Positions 38,368 to 49,628 of a stretch of DNA of 64,000 nt are shown here, piece by piece; within the stretch, counting starts at the first letter, position 1, and each line of letters opens with the position of its first letter. The position numbers and the translations under genes are program-made. Origin of the DNA: Pseudomonas viridiflava (GTDB lineage: Bacteria > Pseudomonadota > Gammaproteobacteria > Pseudomonadales > Pseudomonadaceae); NCBI RefSeq assembly GCF_900583165.1, contig NZ_UTKY01000095.1:1-64000 (forward strand), given 5' to 3'. The notes beneath the pieces were generated by a model, which saw only the letters and a list, made by a program, of their open reading frames with translations, was not told where the DNA came from and did not search any database.

Positions 38368-40930
38368 TTCTCAAGTCCAGCCAGAAACGCTGTCCGAGTA
38401 TCTGGCGCATCTTCCGATGACCGCTGAGCAGCGCGCCGAATTGGCGGGCTGCACATCGTTCACCGAGTTGCACGAGCGCCTGTCCTCAAAGACCTTCGAT
38501 GCACCTGCCGACGCTGCGCAAGCGTCGGTTGAGCGTCGGTTGAGCCTCAGCACCGCTGAAGAGCTGCAAGACGCCGAAATGCTCGTGCTCGATGCCAGCG
38601 GTCGCGTGTGCCTCAAGGCCACGCCGCCGATTCGCCGCACCAAGGTGGTGCCCGAGCCTTGGCGCACCAACATCCTGGTACGTGGCTGGCGCCGGATGAC
38701 CGGTCGTACCAACCCGCCCAAGCCGCCGAAAGACGAGCGTGTATTGCCGGCTGCGCGCTGGCGTACCGTGGGGTCGATTCGCCGTTACATCCTGCTGGTG
38801 CTGATGCTTGGCCAGACCATCGTTGCCGGCTGGTACATGAAAGGCATCATGCCGTACCAGGGTTGGTCGCTGGTGGACTTCGACGAAATCCGTAACCAGA
38901 CCCTGCTGCAAACCGCTACCCAGGTACTGCCATACGCGTTGCAGACCAGCATCCTGATCATGTTCGGGATCTTGTTCTGCTGGGTGTCGGCGGGTTTCTG
39001 GACCGCCTTGATGGGCTTCCTTGAGCTGCTCACCGGTCACGATAAATACCGTATCTCCGGTAAAAGTGCCGGTGACGAGCCGATTCCGAAAGATGCCCGC
39101 ACCGCGTTGGTAATGCCGATCTGTAACGAAGACGTGCCCCGGGTATTTGCCGGCCTGCGCGCTACCTTCGAGTCGGTTGCGGCTACCGGTGACCTGGACC
39201 GCTTCGATTTCTTCGTGCTCAGCGACAGTAATGACGCCGATATCTGCATCGCCGAACAGCAAGCCTGGCTCGACGTATGCCGCGAAGCCGGCGGTTTCGG
39301 CAAGATCTTCTATCGCCGCCGTCGCCGTCGCGTTAAGCGCAAGAGCGGCAACCTCGACGACTTCTGCCGTCGCTGGGGCAGTGACTACAAGTACATGGTA
39401 GTGCTCGACGCCGACAGCGTGATGAGCGGCGAATGCCTGACCAGCCTGGTGCGCCTGATGGAAGCCACGCCGGATGCGGGGATTATCCAGACCGCGCCAC
39501 GTGCGTCGGGCATGGACACCCTGTATGCGCGCATGCAGCAGTTTGCCACCCGCGTTTATGGCCCGCTGTTCACTGCCGGCCTACACTTCTGGCAGTTGGG
39601 TGAATCCCACTACTGGGGTCACAACGCAATTATCCGCATGAAGCCGTTTATCGAGCACTGCGCCCTGGCGCCGTTGCCGGGTAAAGGCGCGTTCGCCGGT
39701 GCGATCCTGTCTCACGACTTCGTTGAAGCGGCGCTGATGCGCCGTGCCGGCTGGGGCGTGTGGATTGCCTACGACCTGCCGGGCAGCTACGAAGAACTGC
39801 CGCCGAACTTGCTGGATGAACTCAAGCGTGACCGTCGCTGGTGCCACGGTAACCTGATGAACTTCCGCCTGTTCCTGGTCAAAGGCATGCACCCGGTACA
39901 CCGTGCGGTGTTCCTCACCGGCGTGATGTCTTACCTGTCGGCGCCGTTGTGGTTCCTGTTTTTGGTGCTGTCCACGGCCCTGCTGGCGGTGAACACCCTG
40001 ATGGAGCCGCAGTACTTCATGGCGCCGCGCCAGTTGTACCCGCTGTGGCCGCAATGGCACCCGGACAAGGCGGTGGCGCTGTTCTCCACCACCATCGTGC
40101 TGCTGTTCCTGCCGAAGTTGCTGAGCATCATCCTGATCTGGGCCAAGGGCGCGAAAGAGTTCGGCGGCAAGTTCAAGGTGACCTTGTCGATGCTGCTGGA
40201 GATGCTGTTCTCCATGCTGCTGGCGCCGGTGCGGATGATTTTCCACACCCGCTTTGTACTGGCCGCGTTCCTGGGCTGGGCCGCGACCTGGAACTCGCCG
40301 CAGCGTGACGACGACTCCACGCCATGGAGCGAAGCGGTCAAGCGCCATGGTCCGCAAACCGTGCTGGGCTTTTTGTGGGCACTGCTGGTGGTGTGGTTGA
40401 ACCCAAGCTTCCTGTGGTGGCTGGTGCCGATCGTGGGTTCGCTGATGTTGTCGATCCCGGTGTCGGTGATTTCCAGTCGGGTCAAGCTGGGTCTTAAGTC
40501 TCGCGACGAAAGCCTGTTTTTGATTCCTGAGGAATACAACCCGCCACAAGCGTTGCTCTCCACAGAGAAATACACCCACGAGAACCGCTGGCATGCGCTC
40601 AATGACGGCTTCGTGCGTGCGGTGGTCGACCCGCAGCAGAATGCTCTGGCCTGCGCCCTGGCGACCTCGCGTCACCGTGAGGCGGAGCCGATTGAATACC
40701 TGCGCGTCGAGCGTGTTCGCCATGCGTTGAAAGTCGGCCCAGCCGGCCTCAGCAACAACGAACGCGTGGCCTTGCTTAGCGATCCGGTGGCCTTGGCACG
40801 CCTGCACGAGCAGGTCTGGAGTGAAGGGCATCCAGACTGGCTCGCCGCCTGGCGTGACTCCGTCAAGTCCGACCCGCACGCGCCGTTGCTACCGCTGCAA
40901 CCGCTGTCGTCCGTGGCCCAACCGGCCTGA
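38360..40930 (+). CDS. opgH: Glucans biosynthesis glucosyltransferase OpgH (MdoH)
   Basis: 856 residues, GT2 family inner-membrane enzyme that polymerises beta-1,2-glucan from UDP-glucose. Order: cytosolic N-terminal region, membrane helices near 140-225, a cytosolic GT2 domain with [29 protein letters not shown], the [14 protein letters not shown] DxD region and the RRWCHGN acceptor motif (QxxRW-like), then several C-terminal membrane helices and a long cytosolic tail. Begins inside the end of opgG. A terminator hairpin follows at 40936. Confidence 0.96.
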   Translation: MSNSQVQPETLSEYLAHLPMTAEQRAELAGCTSFTELHERLSSKTFDAPADAAQASVERRLSLSTAEELQDAEMLVLDASGRVCLKATPPIRRTKVVPEPWRTNILVRGWRRMTGRTNPPKPPKDERVLPAARWRTVGSIRRYILLVLMLGQTIVAGWYMKGIMPYQGWSLVDFDEIRNQTLLQTATQVLPYALQTSILIMFGILFCWVSAGFWTALMGFLELLTGHDKYRISGKSAGDEPIPKDARTALVMPICNEDVPRVFAGLRATFESVAATGDLDRFDFFVLSDSNDADICIAEQQAWLDVCREAGGFGKIFYRRRRRRVKRKSGNLDDFCRRWGSDYKYMVVLDADSVMSGECLTSLVRLMEATPDAGIIQTAPRASGMDTLYARMQQFATRVYGPLFTAGLHFWQLGESHYWGHNAIIRMKPFIEHCALAPLPGKGAFAGAILSHDFVEAALMRRAGWGVWIAYDLPGSYEELPPNLLDELKRDRRWCHGNLMNFRLFLVKGMHPVHRAVFLTGVMSYLSAPLWFLFLVLSTALLAVNTLMEPQYFMAPRQLYPLWPQWHPDKAVALFSTTIVLLFLPKLLSIILIWAKGAKEFGGKFKVTLSMLLEMLFSMLLAPVRMIFHTRFVLAAFLGWAATWNSPQRDDDSTPWSEAVKRHGPQTVLGFLWALLVVWLNPSFLWWLVPIVGSLMLSIPVSVISSRVKLGLKSRDESLFLIPEEYNPPQALLSTEKYTHENRWHALNDGFVRAVVDPQQNALACALATSRHREAEPIEYLRVERVRHALKVGPAGLSNNERVALLSDPVALARLHEQVWSEGHPDWLAAWRDSVKSDPHAPLLPLQPLSSVAQPA

Positions 40931-40935
40931 TTCAG

Positions 40936-40967
40936 ACGCCCTCGAGGGTTCTCCTCGGGGGCGTTTT
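40936..40967 (+). terminator. Rho-independent terminator of opgGH
   Basis: ACGCCCTCGAGG pairs with CCTCGGGGGCGT (one G-T wobble), 5-nt loop, then TTTT. It starts 6 bp after the opgH stop. Confidence 0.88.
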
Positions 40968-41115
40968 GAACGCTGGTCCTACAGCGTTATTCACTTCCTT
41001 TCGTCAGACTCAACTCATTGTTATTTCGAAACAAAAGACCTTTGTTCGAAGCGTTTTTCCGTGCCCGTGGCTGGGGTAGCATCGCGCCCCAAATTTGACA
41101 CGCCACGGGGGATTC

Positions 41116-41916
41116 ATGATCAACAGGTATTGTTCGGCATTGCTGCTTGGCGCCGTTTTTTGGCTTGGTGCCGGTTGGGCGAGCGCCGGGGCTTTGGACG
41201 ATGCCGTGGCGCGTGGCACGCTGAAGGTCGGCACCACACCGACTTATGTGCCTTTCGAAATGACGGACAAACAGGGGCGCATCATCGGCTTCGAGATCGA
41301 TCTGTTGCGGGTGATGAGTCGTGCGCTGGGCGTTGAACTGGAGTTGGTTGCGGTGCCCTATACCGAGTTGCTGGCCGGCTTGAAGGCGAACAGGTACGAC
41401 CTGATCGGCAGTGGCATGACGGTGACGCAAGAGCGCAACCTTAAGCTGAATTTCAGTGACTCGTTTATGGTGGTCGGCCAAACGGCGTTGCTGCACCCCA
41501 GTTTGGCAGGGATGGTCGCCAGTATCGAAGACCTGGACAACGCAGGCTATCGGGTTGCTACCGTCGAAGGCACTACCGGCCAGGCGGCAGCGCAGCGCTT
41601 TCTGGGGGCCGCTCGGCTGAGTAGCTACACCACACCGGAAGAAGGCATACGCCTGGCGGTGGCAGGCAAGATCGACGCGTTTATCCATGATGCCCCTTAC
41701 AATCTGATCGCTGCCAGCCGGCCGGAAAACCATGCGCTGCTGGCGTTGGAGCAGCCTTTCACCTATGAGCCCCTGGCCTTTGGGTTGAGAAAGGGCGATT
41801 ACGACAGCCTCAACTGGATCAATCATTTCCTCAGCCAGATTGCCCAGGACGGCACGTACGATCGACTGCATGACAAGTGGTTCAAAGACACCGGCTGGAT
41901 GGCGGATATGGACTGA
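41116..41916 (+). CDS. Amino-acid ABC transporter substrate-binding protein, copy 1
   Basis: 266 residues. Signal peptide MINRYCSALLLGAVFWLGAGWASA, then a family-3 (SBP_bac_3) domain: GTLKVGTTPTYVPFEMTDKQG, IGFEIDLLRVMSRALGVELE, LIGSGMTVTQERNLKLNFSD. The Arg of the ligand carboxylate clamp (QERN) and a later GTTGQAAAQ helix are present, so an amino acid ligand is likely. It is a tandem paralogue of the next gene with the same length (801 bp). ATG 41116 has GGGGG 6 nt upstream. Confidence 0.93.
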   Translation: MINRYCSALLLGAVFWLGAGWASAGALDDAVARGTLKVGTTPTYVPFEMTDKQGRIIGFEIDLLRVMSRALGVELELVAVPYTELLAGLKANRYDLIGSGMTVTQERNLKLNFSDSFMVVGQTALLHPSLAGMVASIEDLDNAGYRVATVEGTTGQAAAQRFLGAARLSSYTTPEEGIRLAVAGKIDAFIHDAPYNLIAASRPENHALLALEQPFTYEPLAFGLRKGDYDSLNWINHFLSQIAQDGTYDRLHDKWFKDTGWMADMD

Positions 41917-42041
41917 GATTCATAACTTCTTACATATCAGTCGATGGAGAGGGCACCTCGTGCACGTGTCTACGGCTGTGTTTTGCCGCACTGCTGTAGG
42001 GCTTTTCCGACATGTGCCGATAACAAATACCCGTGAAACCT

Positions 42042-42069
42042 TTGTGACGGGCAACGAGTGGGTTAGGAT
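42042..42069 (+). promoter_or_regulatory. Sigma-70-type promoter for binding-protein copy 2
   Basis: TTGTGA (42042-42047), 16 bp, TAGGAT (42064-42069), about 65 bp before the ATG. The segment GGGTTAGGATCGCACCCCG is mirrored upstream of copy 1 as GGGGTAGCATCGCGCCCCA (41075 on), so the promoter seems to have been duplicated together with the gene. In copy 1 the -10 would be TAGCAT (41077-41082). Confidence 0.6.
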
Positions 42070-42132
42070 CGCACCCCGAAATGGTGCAGCCGTTTTGCGC
42101 GCCGAACTCATAAGAATCGTTCAGGGGACTTG

Positions 42133-42933
42133 ATGATGAAGAAGTATCTTTCGATGCTGCTGCTAGGTGTCACCGCGCTGGTCGCGGCCAATGCGGCCCA
42201 GGCCGGTGCCATTGATGATGCGGTCAAGCGCGGCACGCTGAAAGTCGGCATGGACCCGACCTACATGCCGTTCGAAATGACAGACAAGCGCGGCGAAATC
42301 ATCGGCTTTGAAGTCGACATCCTCAAGGCCATGGCCAAGTCCATGGGCGTCAAGCTGGAACTGGTGTCTACGGGTTACGACGGCATCATCCCTGCCTTCC
42401 TCACCGGCAAGTTCGACATGATTGGCAGCGGCATGACCCTGACCCAGGAACGCAACCTGCGCTTGAACTTCAGCGAACCCTTCATCGTGGTCGGCCAGAC
42501 CTTGCTGATCCGCAAGGACCTGGAAGGCACCATCAAGTCCTACAAAGACCTGAACGACGAGAAATATCGCCTGACCTCCAAGCTGGGTACCACCGGTGAG
42601 ATGGTCGCCAAGAAGCTGATCTCCAAAGCCAAGTACCACGGTTACGACAACGAGCAGGAAGGCGTGCTGGACGTGGTCAACGGCAAGGCCGATGCCTTTG
42701 TGTATGACGCGCCGTACAACGTGGTTGCCGAGAAGAAAGTCGGTAATGGCAAGCTGGTGTTCCTCGACGAACCCTTCACCTTTGAACCTCTGGCGTTCGG
42801 CCTGAAAAAAGGCGATTACGACAGCATCAACTTCATCAACAACTTCCTGCACCAGATCCGTAACGACGGCACCTACGATCGTATCCATGACAAGTGGTTC
42901 AAGAGCTCCGAGTGGCTCAAGGACATGGAATAA
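42133..42933 (+). CDS. Amino-acid ABC transporter substrate-binding protein, copy 2
   Basis: 266 residues. Signal peptide ending AANAAQAG, then the same family-3 domain: GTLKVGMDPTYMPFEMTDKRG, IGFEVDILKAMAKSMGVKLE, MIGSGMTLTQERNLRLNFSE, and GTTGEMVAKKLISKAKYHG. More Lys-rich and closer to the canonical family sequence than copy 1, and it lies next to the permease and ATPase, so it is probably the main binding protein of the system. ATG 42133 is chosen; TTG 42130 and ATG 42136 are neighbours in frame, and GGGGA lies upstream. Confidence 0.94.
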   Translation: MMKKYLSMLLLGVTALVAANAAQAGAIDDAVKRGTLKVGMDPTYMPFEMTDKRGEIIGFEVDILKAMAKSMGVKLELVSTGYDGIIPAFLTGKFDMIGSGMTLTQERNLRLNFSEPFIVVGQTLLIRKDLEGTIKSYKDLNDEKYRLTSKLGTTGEMVAKKLISKAKYHGYDNEQEGVLDVVNGKADAFVYDAPYNVVAEKKVGNGKLVFLDEPFTFEPLAFGLKKGDYDSINFINNFLHQIRNDGTYDRIHDKWFKSSEWLKDME

Positions 42934-42947
42934 GACTGATCAAAACC

Positions 42948-43047
42948 TGTAGGAGCGAGCTTGCTCGCGAAGATCGTCAACGATAACGCGGGACATCTGA
43001 CACTGCGTAGCGTTCTCAGGTTTTTCGCGAGCAAGCTCGCTCCTACA
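42948..43047. repeat. REPIN, S-type REP pair
   Basis: GTAGGAGCGAGCTTGCTCG (42949 on) and its inverted copy ending near 43046, with a 55-bp spacer. It lies between the binding-protein gene and the permease gene, so it could set their expression ratio. Confidence 0.88.
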
Positions 43048-43072
43048 AGGGCGACACATTCCGAGAGTTGAA

Positions 43073-44032
43073 ATGAAACAGAAAAAAGCCCAATGGCCCT
43101 GGCACCTGCTGACTGTGGTCGTGCTGGTCGGCCTGGCCGGCGCCTTGTACTACGCCACTTCGTTGATGTCCTACGAATGGCGCTGGAACCGCGTACCGCA
43201 GTACTTCGCCTATCAAGCCGAAGAGTCCCAGCGCGCCGCTGACATCTCCACCGTCATTGAGCTGGTGCGCAAAGGGGATGTCGCCGAAGTGACCCTGCGT
43301 AACGACGCAGGCGTTGAGCAAAAGCTCACCGTGGCCGACAACAGCCTGCAAGTGGCGCGCGGCGATGATGTGGCCGAAGGCGATGTGGTGGGCGTGACCC
43401 GGCATTGGGCATTGGGGCCACTGATGTGGGGCTTGTGGACCACGCTGTGGCTGTCGGTGGTGTCGGGCATCCTGGGTCTGGTGATCGGCTTGGCGACCGG
43501 ATTGTGCCGCTTGTCCAGCAACCCGACGCTGCGGGACCTGTCGACGATCTACGTCGAACTGGTGCGCGGCACACCGTTGCTGGTGCAGATTTTCATTTTC
43601 TATTTCTTCATCGGCACGGTGCTCAACCTGTCCCGAGAGTTTGCGGGGATCGCCGCGCTGTCACTGTTCACCGGTGCCTATGTGGCGGAAATCGTGCGGG
43701 CGGGCGTTCAGTCCATCACCCGTGGTCAGAACGAAGCCGCCCGCTCCCTAGGCTTGAGCGCCAGCCAGTCGATGCGTCACGTGGTATTGCCACAAGCGTT
43801 CAAGCGCGTGCTGCCGCCGCTGGCCGGGCAATTTATCAGCTTGGTCAAAGACACCTCGCTGGTCTCTGTGATCGCGATTACCGAGCTGCTCAAAAGCGGT
43901 CGCGAAGTGATCACCACCTCGTTCTCACCGTTTGAAATCCTGTTCTGCGTCGCAGGCCTGTACCTGCTGATCAACCTGCCGCTGTCGAAAATGGCCAGCC
44001 GGCTTGAGCGGAGGCTCGCGCAAAGTGATTGA
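43073..44032 (+). CDS. Amino-acid ABC transporter permease (HisM/GlnP family)
   Basis: 319 residues, longer than the usual 220-250. One N-terminal helix (about 10-28) is followed by a periplasmic segment of about 85 residues (30-115) and then a normal polar amino-acid permease domain with helices from about 118 on. [20 protein letters not shown] and the EAA loop [23 protein letters not shown] are typical. It should form the channel with the ATPase whose start overlaps its 3' end by 8 bp. Confidence 0.94.
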   Translation: MKQKKAQWPWHLLTVVVLVGLAGALYYATSLMSYEWRWNRVPQYFAYQAEESQRAADISTVIELVRKGDVAEVTLRNDAGVEQKLTVADNSLQVARGDDVAEGDVVGVTRHWALGPLMWGLWTTLWLSVVSGILGLVIGLATGLCRLSSNPTLRDLSTIYVELVRGTPLLVQIFIFYFFIGTVLNLSREFAGIAALSLFTGAYVAEIVRAGVQSITRGQNEAARSLGLSASQSMRHVVLPQAFKRVLPPLAGQFISLVKDTSLVSVIAITELLKSGREVITTSFSPFEILFCVAGLYLLINLPLSKMASRLERRLAQSD

Positions 44033-44759
44033 AGTCCGCGATCTGGTTAAAGTCTTCGACGCCCGTGGCCATGTGGTGCGGGCGGTCGACCATGTCACCA
44101 CCCAAGTAGCCAAGGGCGAAGTGCTGGTGGTCATCGGCCCGTCGGGCTCGGGCAAATCCACCTTCCTGCGCTGCCTCAATGGCCTGGAAGAGTTCGATGA
44201 AGGCTCGGTGAGCATCGACGGCCTGCAACTGGCCGACCCGAAGACCGACGTGAATGCCTACCGCCGCGAAGTCGGCATGGTGTTCCAGCACTTCAACCTG
44301 TTCCCCCATATGACCGTGCTGGAGAACTTGTGCCTGGCGCAGAAAGTCGTGCGCAAGCGCGGTAAGAAAGAGCGCGAAGCCAAGGCCCTGGCCCTGCTGG
44401 AAAAGGTCGGCATTGCACAGAAAGCCAATGAGTTTCCCTCACGCCTCTCCGGCGGCCAGCAGCAAAGGGTAGCCATTGCCCGTGCCCTGGCGATGGAACC
44501 CAAGGTGATGCTGTTCGATGAGCCCACCTCCGCGCTGGACCCTGAAATGGTCGGCGAAGTACTGGACGTAATGAAGACGCTGGCCCTGGAAGGCATGACC
44601 ATGGTCTGCGTTACGCACGAAATGGGCTTTGCCCGTGAAGTGGCCGACCGGGTGCTGTTCTTCGATCATGGCAAGCTCCTGGAAGACGCCGCTCCCGCCG
44701 AGTTCTTCGACGCGCCAAAAGATCCTCGGGCCCAGGCATTCCTGCGCCAGGTGCTATAA
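44025..44759 (+). CDS. Amino-acid ABC transporter ATP-binding protein (GlnQ/HisP family)
   Basis: 244 residues. Walker [11 protein letters not shown]-loop [16 protein letters not shown], signature [16 protein letters not shown], Walker [22 protein letters not shown], switch His [17 protein letters not shown]. All key residues are present. Start: GTG 44025 ([11 protein letters not shown]) with GGAGG 10 nt upstream; an in-frame TTG at 44004 is less likely. The last 6 bp overlap the 3' end of the convergent chemoreceptor gene. Confidence 0.95.
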   Translation: MIEVRDLVKVFDARGHVVRAVDHVTTQVAKGEVLVVIGPSGSGKSTFLRCLNGLEEFDEGSVSIDGLQLADPKTDVNAYRREVGMVFQHFNLFPHMTVLENLCLAQKVVRKRGKKEREAKALALLEKVGIAQKANEFPSRLSGGQQQRVAIARALAMEPKVMLFDEPTSALDPEMVGEVLDVMKTLALEGMTMVCVTHEMGFAREVADRVLFFDHGKLLEDAAPAEFFDAPKDPRAQAFLRQVL

Positions 44760-46661
44760 CGTGAATTTGCCCACCAGCATCTGTAAGTCCCGGCTCAGTC
44801 GGGTCAGCTGAACGCTCGCCGCCGCGGTTTCTTCGCTGGCGGCGGCGTTTTTTTCGGACACGTCACGCACCTTCAACACACTGCGATTGATCTCCTCGGC
44901 CACTGCGCTTTGCTCCTCGGCGGCAGCGGCGATCTGTGGATTCATTTCCAGGATGATGGCTACTGTGCGGGTAATCGACGCCAGCGCATCACCGGCATCG
45001 CGCGTCAGGCCCACGCTGTCGTCAGTCAGGGTTCGGCTGTTGTCCATGATGTCGGCGACTTGCTGGGTACCTGTACGCAGGCTTTGAATCAGCCCTTCGA
45101 TTTCTTCTGCTGAATCCTGGGTACGCTGCGCCAGGCTGCGGACTTCATCGGCCACCACAGCAAAACCTTCGCCGGCATTGCCTGCGCGGGCCGCTTCGAT
45201 AGCAGCATTCAGGGCCAGCAGGTTGGTCTGTTGGGACACGGACTTAATCACATCCAGCACGCTTTCGATCTTCTGGCTTTCCTTTTGCAACACGAGCATT
45301 GCGCGGGCCGAGAGCGCCATTTCTTCTGCTAACTGGCCGATGTGCTCAACGACTCGTGACACCACTTTGTCCCCTGCGACGGCTTGCAGGTCAGCCTCGT
45401 TGGCCGCATTAGAGGCTTTTTCGGCATGCCGGGCGACTTCCTGCGCGGTGGCGAGCATTTCGTTCATCGCCGTGGCGACCTGGTCGGTTTCCTCTTTCTG
45501 GTTGTTGATGCCTTCGCGCGTTTGCTCGGTGACCATCGACAATTGGGTCGCGGCGCTGGAGATCTGTCGAGCACTGTCGCCGATGCCACTGATCAGGTGA
45601 CGTAGGTTATGGGTCATCTGCGCGACGCTGAGCTGCAACTGGCCTAACTCGTCGCGGCGCTCTGGCTCAATGCTGTGGCTCAGGTCGCCTTCGGCGATGC
45701 GGTTGGCGGTCGCTAAAGCCTTACGCAGCGGTAGCACGATCTGCCTGGCAATCCACCAGGCTGTCAGGCTACCGAGCATCAGGGCGGCCAGGGTCGTGCT
45801 TATCAGCCAGGCGCGGGTCTGGTCAGCTTCGGTGTCGCGCTTTTGCGTCTGGCCCTGACTGAGTGCTTCGCTGTGCTCCACTAGCTCATTGAGCTGTTGT
45901 TCGAAGCGGTTCTGTACAGCCTCTGTGACCAATTGTGCTTCTTTGAACGCCGTCAGTTGTGCGTGATAGGCCGAGAGGTCGCTTTTGAGCAAGGTGGAAT
46001 CAACCGGCAGCGCCTGTACAGCGCTCAGGGCAGCTTGCAATGCGTCGAGCGCCTGACCGACGTCCTGCGCGTAAGCATCCAGCGATGGGGCGTTCCACGC
46101 GGGGGTTTGTGTATGGTCCTCAGCCTGGCCTATTGCGCGACGCAGGTCTTCGATAACGTCCAAGGCTTTTTCATCGTTCTGGTCGGGCAATTCGCTGGCG
46201 AATTGAGCCAGGGTATCGCCGGCCTGAAGTAGGGTTTTTTTCACGGGTGCGCGCGTGTTTTCGCGCCGCTCAATCAGGATGGGAAGCTCCGCCAATTCGG
46301 CTTTGAAACTATCGACCAGGCGTGTCGCTTGCTGAACACGTTGTAGGTCCTCTGGGGCTTTTAGAGTGTGCGAAAGATAGGCGAGGTGCTGGTCGATCTG
46401 TTCGATTTGGGCAGCCATCTTGCCCACGCTGTCGGTGTCGCTGAGCGTGCGGTACACGATTCGATCAGCCCGCATGGCCTCGGCTGCCGCAGTCAAATGA
46501 CCCAGCACCGTTAGGCTGCTTGAGCGCGCGAGTGCGGCGTTCAGGGCTTGCCAGCCGGTGCCAGCAATGACCAAGCTGAGGAGCAGCACTTGGCCGAAGC
46601 CCAAGGCCAGTTTAAGCGTGACGCTGGCGTTACCCAGCAGACGGGTCAACCAACGAAACAT
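44754..46661 (-). CDS. Methyl-accepting chemotaxis protein, HBM-type sensor (copy A)
   Basis: 635 residues. Membrane helix 1 (about 14-34), a periplasmic sensor of about 245 residues, helix 2 (about 282-304, [20 protein letters not shown]), HAMP (about 303-356), then the cytoplasmic signalling domain with the conserved hairpin tip region ([25 protein letters not shown]). The size and all-helical look of the sensor fit the helical bimodular (HBM) class that binds organic acids such as TCA intermediates; ligand not known. The start at 46661 has GGAGG upstream. Paralogous to the next gene. No CheR-docking pentapeptide at the C terminus. Confidence 0.9.
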   Translation of the reverse strand: MFRWLTRLLGNASVTLKLALGFGQVLLLSLVIAGTGWQALNAALARSSSLTVLGHLTAAAEAMRADRIVYRTLSDTDSVGKMAAQIEQIDQHLAYLSHTLKAPEDLQRVQQATRLVDSFKAELAELPILIERRENTRAPVKKTLLQAGDTLAQFASELPDQNDEKALDVIEDLRRAIGQAEDHTQTPAWNAPSLDAYAQDVGQALDALQAALSAVQALPVDSTLLKSDLSAYHAQLTAFKEAQLVTEAVQNRFEQQLNELVEHSEALSQGQTQKRDTEADQTRAWLISTTLAALMLGSLTAWWIARQIVLPLRKALATANRIAEGDLSHSIEPERRDELGQLQLSVAQMTHNLRHLISGIGDSARQISSAATQLSMVTEQTREGINNQKEETDQVATAMNEMLATAQEVARHAEKASNAANEADLQAVAGDKVVSRVVEHIGQLAEEMALSARAMLVLQKESQKIESVLDVIKSVSQQTNLLALNAAIEAARAGNAGEGFAVVADEVRSLAQRTQDSAEEIEGLIQSLRTGTQQVADIMDNSRTLTDDSVGLTRDAGDALASITRTVAIILEMNPQIAAAAEEQSAVAEEINRSVLKVRDVSEKNAAASEETAAASVQLTRLSRDLQMLVGKFTL

Positions 46662-46803
46662 GGGGAGCCTCCAAATCATCAATAGCGTTCATTGCGAACG
46701 CTAATTCGATTTGACGGCGGGCGGGTAAAGGGAGGGATGATAAACGCGTAGGAAATTTCACAAGATGTTGTAGCGGCGGCCGTGGGTGGCCGCCGCGCGC
46801 CCA

Positions 46804-48720
46804 TCAGATGCGAAAACGCCCAACCAGGGTCTGCAGGTAGATGCCCAGGCGCGCCAGTTCAGCACTGGACGCGGCAGTTTCTTCACTGGCTGCAGACGTC
46901 TGTTCCGACACGTCGCGCACGTTCAGCACGCTGCGATTAATCTCTTCGGCCACGGCGCTCTGTTGCTCGGCGGCGGTGGCGATTTGCGAGTTCATGGCCT
47001 GGATTGTCGAGACTGTGCGGGTGATATTGCCCAGAGCAGCGCCCGCGCGGCGAGTCAGTTCGACGCTGCTATCGGTGAGGCCACGGCTATTGTCCATGAT
47101 GGTCGCGACCTGCTGAGTGCCGCTTTGCAGGCCGACGATCAACTCTTCAATCTCTTCTGTGGATTTCTGAGTGCGCTGGGCGAGGCTGCGTACCTCATCG
47201 GCCACGACCGCAAAGCCACGCCCGGCTTCGCCAGCGCGGGCGGCTTCGATCGCTGCGTTAAGAGCCAGTAGATTGGTTTGCTGGGCCACGGACTTGATCA
47301 CGTCCAGCACGCTGCCGATCTTGTCGCTTTCACGCTTCAAATCACCCATGGCGGCTGTGGAGTTGCCGACCTCGGTGGCCAGGCGCTCAATCTGGGCGAT
47401 GGCCTCGCCAACGACCTTGTCGCCTTCACGGGCTTGCTGGTCAGCGGCAACAGCGGCTTCGGACGCTTCTTCAGCGTTGCGCGCCACTTCCTGCACTGTT
47501 GCGGCCATCTCGTTCATGGCGGTAGCCACCTGATCGGTCTCAACCTTTTGGCTGTTCACGCCGGCGCTGGTCTGCTCGGTCACCGCTGACAGTTCTTCGG
47601 CGGCACTGGCGATCTGAGTGACACCGTCGCTGATGCCGCCGATCAGTTCGCGCAGGCCTTCGGTCATGCTCTGCATGGCGCGCTGTAGCTGGCCCAGTTC
47701 GTCCTGGCGTGCGGAGTTGAGGTTGTGGCTCAGGTCGCCCGAGGCTACACGCTGGGCCACTTGCAGAGTCTGGTTCAGGGGAATGATGATCTGGCGAGTG
47801 ATGGCCCAGGCCGCCACCAGGCCGAAAATCATCGCCAGCGAGCTGGCAAGCAGCAGGAAGTATTTGGCTTGCGCGGCATCGTGGTCGCGCACCACAGTCT
47901 GGGAGAGGGTGAGTTTGTCGCTATTGGCTAGCAGTATGTCACCCTGGGAGGCCATGATTTTCAACGCTGCGGCGTTGGCCGTTTGTGAGTCACGGAACTG
48001 GCTGACGGCTGCACGGTAGGCTTGCAGCGACACGCTGGCCTGTTGCAAGTTGGCCTGATAATCGGTAGGCAGTTGACCTTGCAGGGCGCTGATTTTTTTC
48101 AGCGCATTGTCGATGGCGTCCAAGGCGGGCTGCTCAGCCTCGACCTTGCCGCTGTAGGTGTAGCCGCGCACTTGGAAGCGCGCCTGCTGGATCAGCTTGC
48201 TCAGGTCCACCACGCTGTTGAATTGGCTGACGCTGTCACCCTGCAGCAGGGTCTTCTCGATCTCACTGGTCTTGGCTACGGCGTTGTCGGCCGTGTCGCC
48301 CAGCTTGCTACGGGCATCCTCGCGGCTGGCGCCGGCCTGGACCATGGCGCTGAAGGCGCGCTTGTATTGGTCCACGGCGGCCAGTTGCTCATCGATCAGG
48401 GCGACGTCGGCGGGTTGTTCGATCAGAGTGCGGGCGGTCTTGAGGCCGCTGTCCAGCGTGTTCAACAAGTCGCTGACCGCGCCGGGGCCTTGATCGCCAC
48501 GGCGCATTTCGTAGGCCAGGCGGGCAATGCGCAGGTCCTTGGTCAAGGCGCCCATGCTGGAGATATAACCCAATTTGTCACCGCGGCTTGTCACATCGCC
48601 CAGGCCGGTCCAGCCGGTGAAGGTGATCATCAGCGTGAGCAGTAATACCAGGCCAAAGCCTACACCCAGCTTGGATTTGACGCTGACATTCCCCAACTTT
48701 TCGGCTAACCAACGATACAT
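46804..48720 (-). CDS. Methyl-accepting chemotaxis protein, HBM-type sensor (copy B)
   Basis: 638 residues with the same layout as its neighbour: helix 1 (about 20-40), periplasmic sensor of about 250 residues, helix 2 (about 285-308, [20 protein letters not shown]), HAMP with [20 protein letters not shown], signalling domain with [25 protein letters not shown]. The C-terminal hairpins are nearly identical between the two, while the sensors have diverged. In P. aeruginosa the receptor in this position (next to rsmE) is, from memory, an alpha-ketoglutarate sensor, so an organic acid ligand is a reasonable guess. GGGGAG precedes the ATG. Confidence 0.9.
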   Translation of the reverse strand: MYRWLAEKLGNVSVKSKLGVGFGLVLLLTLMITFTGWTGLGDVTSRGDKLGYISSMGALTKDLRIARLAYEMRRGDQGPGAVSDLLNTLDSGLKTARTLIEQPADVALIDEQLAAVDQYKRAFSAMVQAGASREDARSKLGDTADNAVAKTSEIEKTLLQGDSVSQFNSVVDLSKLIQQARFQVRGYTYSGKVEAEQPALDAIDNALKKISALQGQLPTDYQANLQQASVSLQAYRAAVSQFRDSQTANAAALKIMASQGDILLANSDKLTLSQTVVRDHDAAQAKYFLLLASSLAMIFGLVAAWAITRQIIIPLNQTLQVAQRVASGDLSHNLNSARQDELGQLQRAMQSMTEGLRELIGGISDGVTQIASAAEELSAVTEQTSAGVNSQKVETDQVATAMNEMAATVQEVARNAEEASEAAVAADQQAREGDKVVGEAIAQIERLATEVGNSTAAMGDLKRESDKIGSVLDVIKSVAQQTNLLALNAAIEAARAGEAGRGFAVVADEVRSLAQRTQKSTEEIEELIVGLQSGTQQVATIMDNSRGLTDSSVELTRRAGAALGNITRTVSTIQAMNSQIATAAEQQSAVAEEINRSVLNVRDVSEQTSAASEETAASSAELARLGIYLQTLVGRFRI

Positions 48721-48800
48721 GCTGCAGACTCCCCTGGAACAAGGCTTGGACTTATTCCTGGGTTATCGGCCGTGTAGGTCTCTTCTGTAGGGAAGGGATT

Positions 48801-48895
48801 AAATGTGGGAGGGGGCTTGCTCCCGATGGCAGTCTGTCGGTCAGTACGTCTGTTACTGATACACCGCTATCGGGGGTAAGCCCCCTCCCACATTT
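48801..48895. repeat. REPIN, G-type REP pair (GTGGGA outside)
   Basis: AAATGTGGGAGGGGGCTTGC on the left, inverted copy ending ...CATTT on the right, spacer with CTGTCGGTCAG...CTGATACACC like those at 1376 and 22900. Between the chemoreceptor gene start and the rsmE end. It is the last REPIN in the window; none was seen from 48.9 to 64 kb. Confidence 0.87.
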
Positions 48896-48920
48896 GATCT
48901 GTGTTGGCAGGGGGCACGGG

Positions 48921-49628
48921 TTAGAACAGCCGGGCGAGTAGGGCGGTGACGGCGGTTTCGACCCGCAGGATCCGCGCGCCCAGTTGTACTGGCTGCATGC
49001 CAGCCTTGGTCAGCAGGTCGACTTCGTAGGGGATCCAACCGCCCTCCGGGCCAATCGCCAAGGTCACCGATTCATCCAGGCCGCGTGGGCAAGCCGGGTA
49101 ATCCCCAGGATGGCCAATCAGCCCCAGGGTGCCAGCGACCATGGCCGGCAGGCGGTCTTCGACGAATGGCTTGAAACGCTTTTCGATAATGATCTCGGGC
49201 AGTACCGTGTCCCGTGCCTGTTCCAGGCCGAGGATCAGTTGCTCGCGCACGGCCTCAGGCTCCAGGAACGGGGTTTGCCAGAAGCTCTTCTCGACCCGGT
49301 AGCTGTTGAGCAATACCACCTTGGGCACGCCCATCGCGGCCACAGTCTGCAGCACACGACGCAGCATTTTCGGGCGGGGCAGGGCCAGCAGCAGGGTCAA
49401 CGGCAGTTTGGCCGGTGGTGCCTGGTCGAAGCTCACTTGCAGCTCGGCTTCGCCAGCATCCAGGCGCAGCAACTGTGCGCTGCCCATCAACCCACCGATA
49501 CGCCCGACCCGCAGGCTGTCGCCTACGGCGGCGCGGTGTACGTCCTGCATGTGCACCAGGCGCCGGTCGCGCAGCACCACACGGTCGGCCGCGATAAAGT
49601 CGGCCTCCTCAAGCAGCAGCAGGTTCAC
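48921..49628 (-). CDS. rsmE: 16S rRNA (uracil-1498-N3)-methyltransferase RsmE
   Basis: 235 residues, SPOUT family with N-terminal PUA-like domain ([23 protein letters not shown]) and C-terminal knot, ending in the SAM-binding blocks [15 protein letters not shown] and [17 protein letters not shown]. It methylates U1498 in the decoding region of the 30S subunit. The start is GTG (49626-49628) overlapping the tatC stop (GTGA), so it is probably cotranslated with the tat genes. Confidence 0.96.
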   Translation of the reverse strand: MNLLLLEEADFIAADRVVLRDRRLVHMQDVHRAAVGDSLRVGRIGGLMGSAQLLRLDAGEAELQVSFDQAPPAKLPLTLLLALPRPKMLRRVLQTVAAMGVPKVVLLNSYRVEKSFWQTPFLEPEAVREQLILGLEQARDTVLPEIIIEKRFKPFVEDRLPAMVAGTLGLIGHPGDYPACPRGLDESVTLAIGPEGGWIPYEVDLLTKAGMQPVQLGARILRVETAVTALLARLF

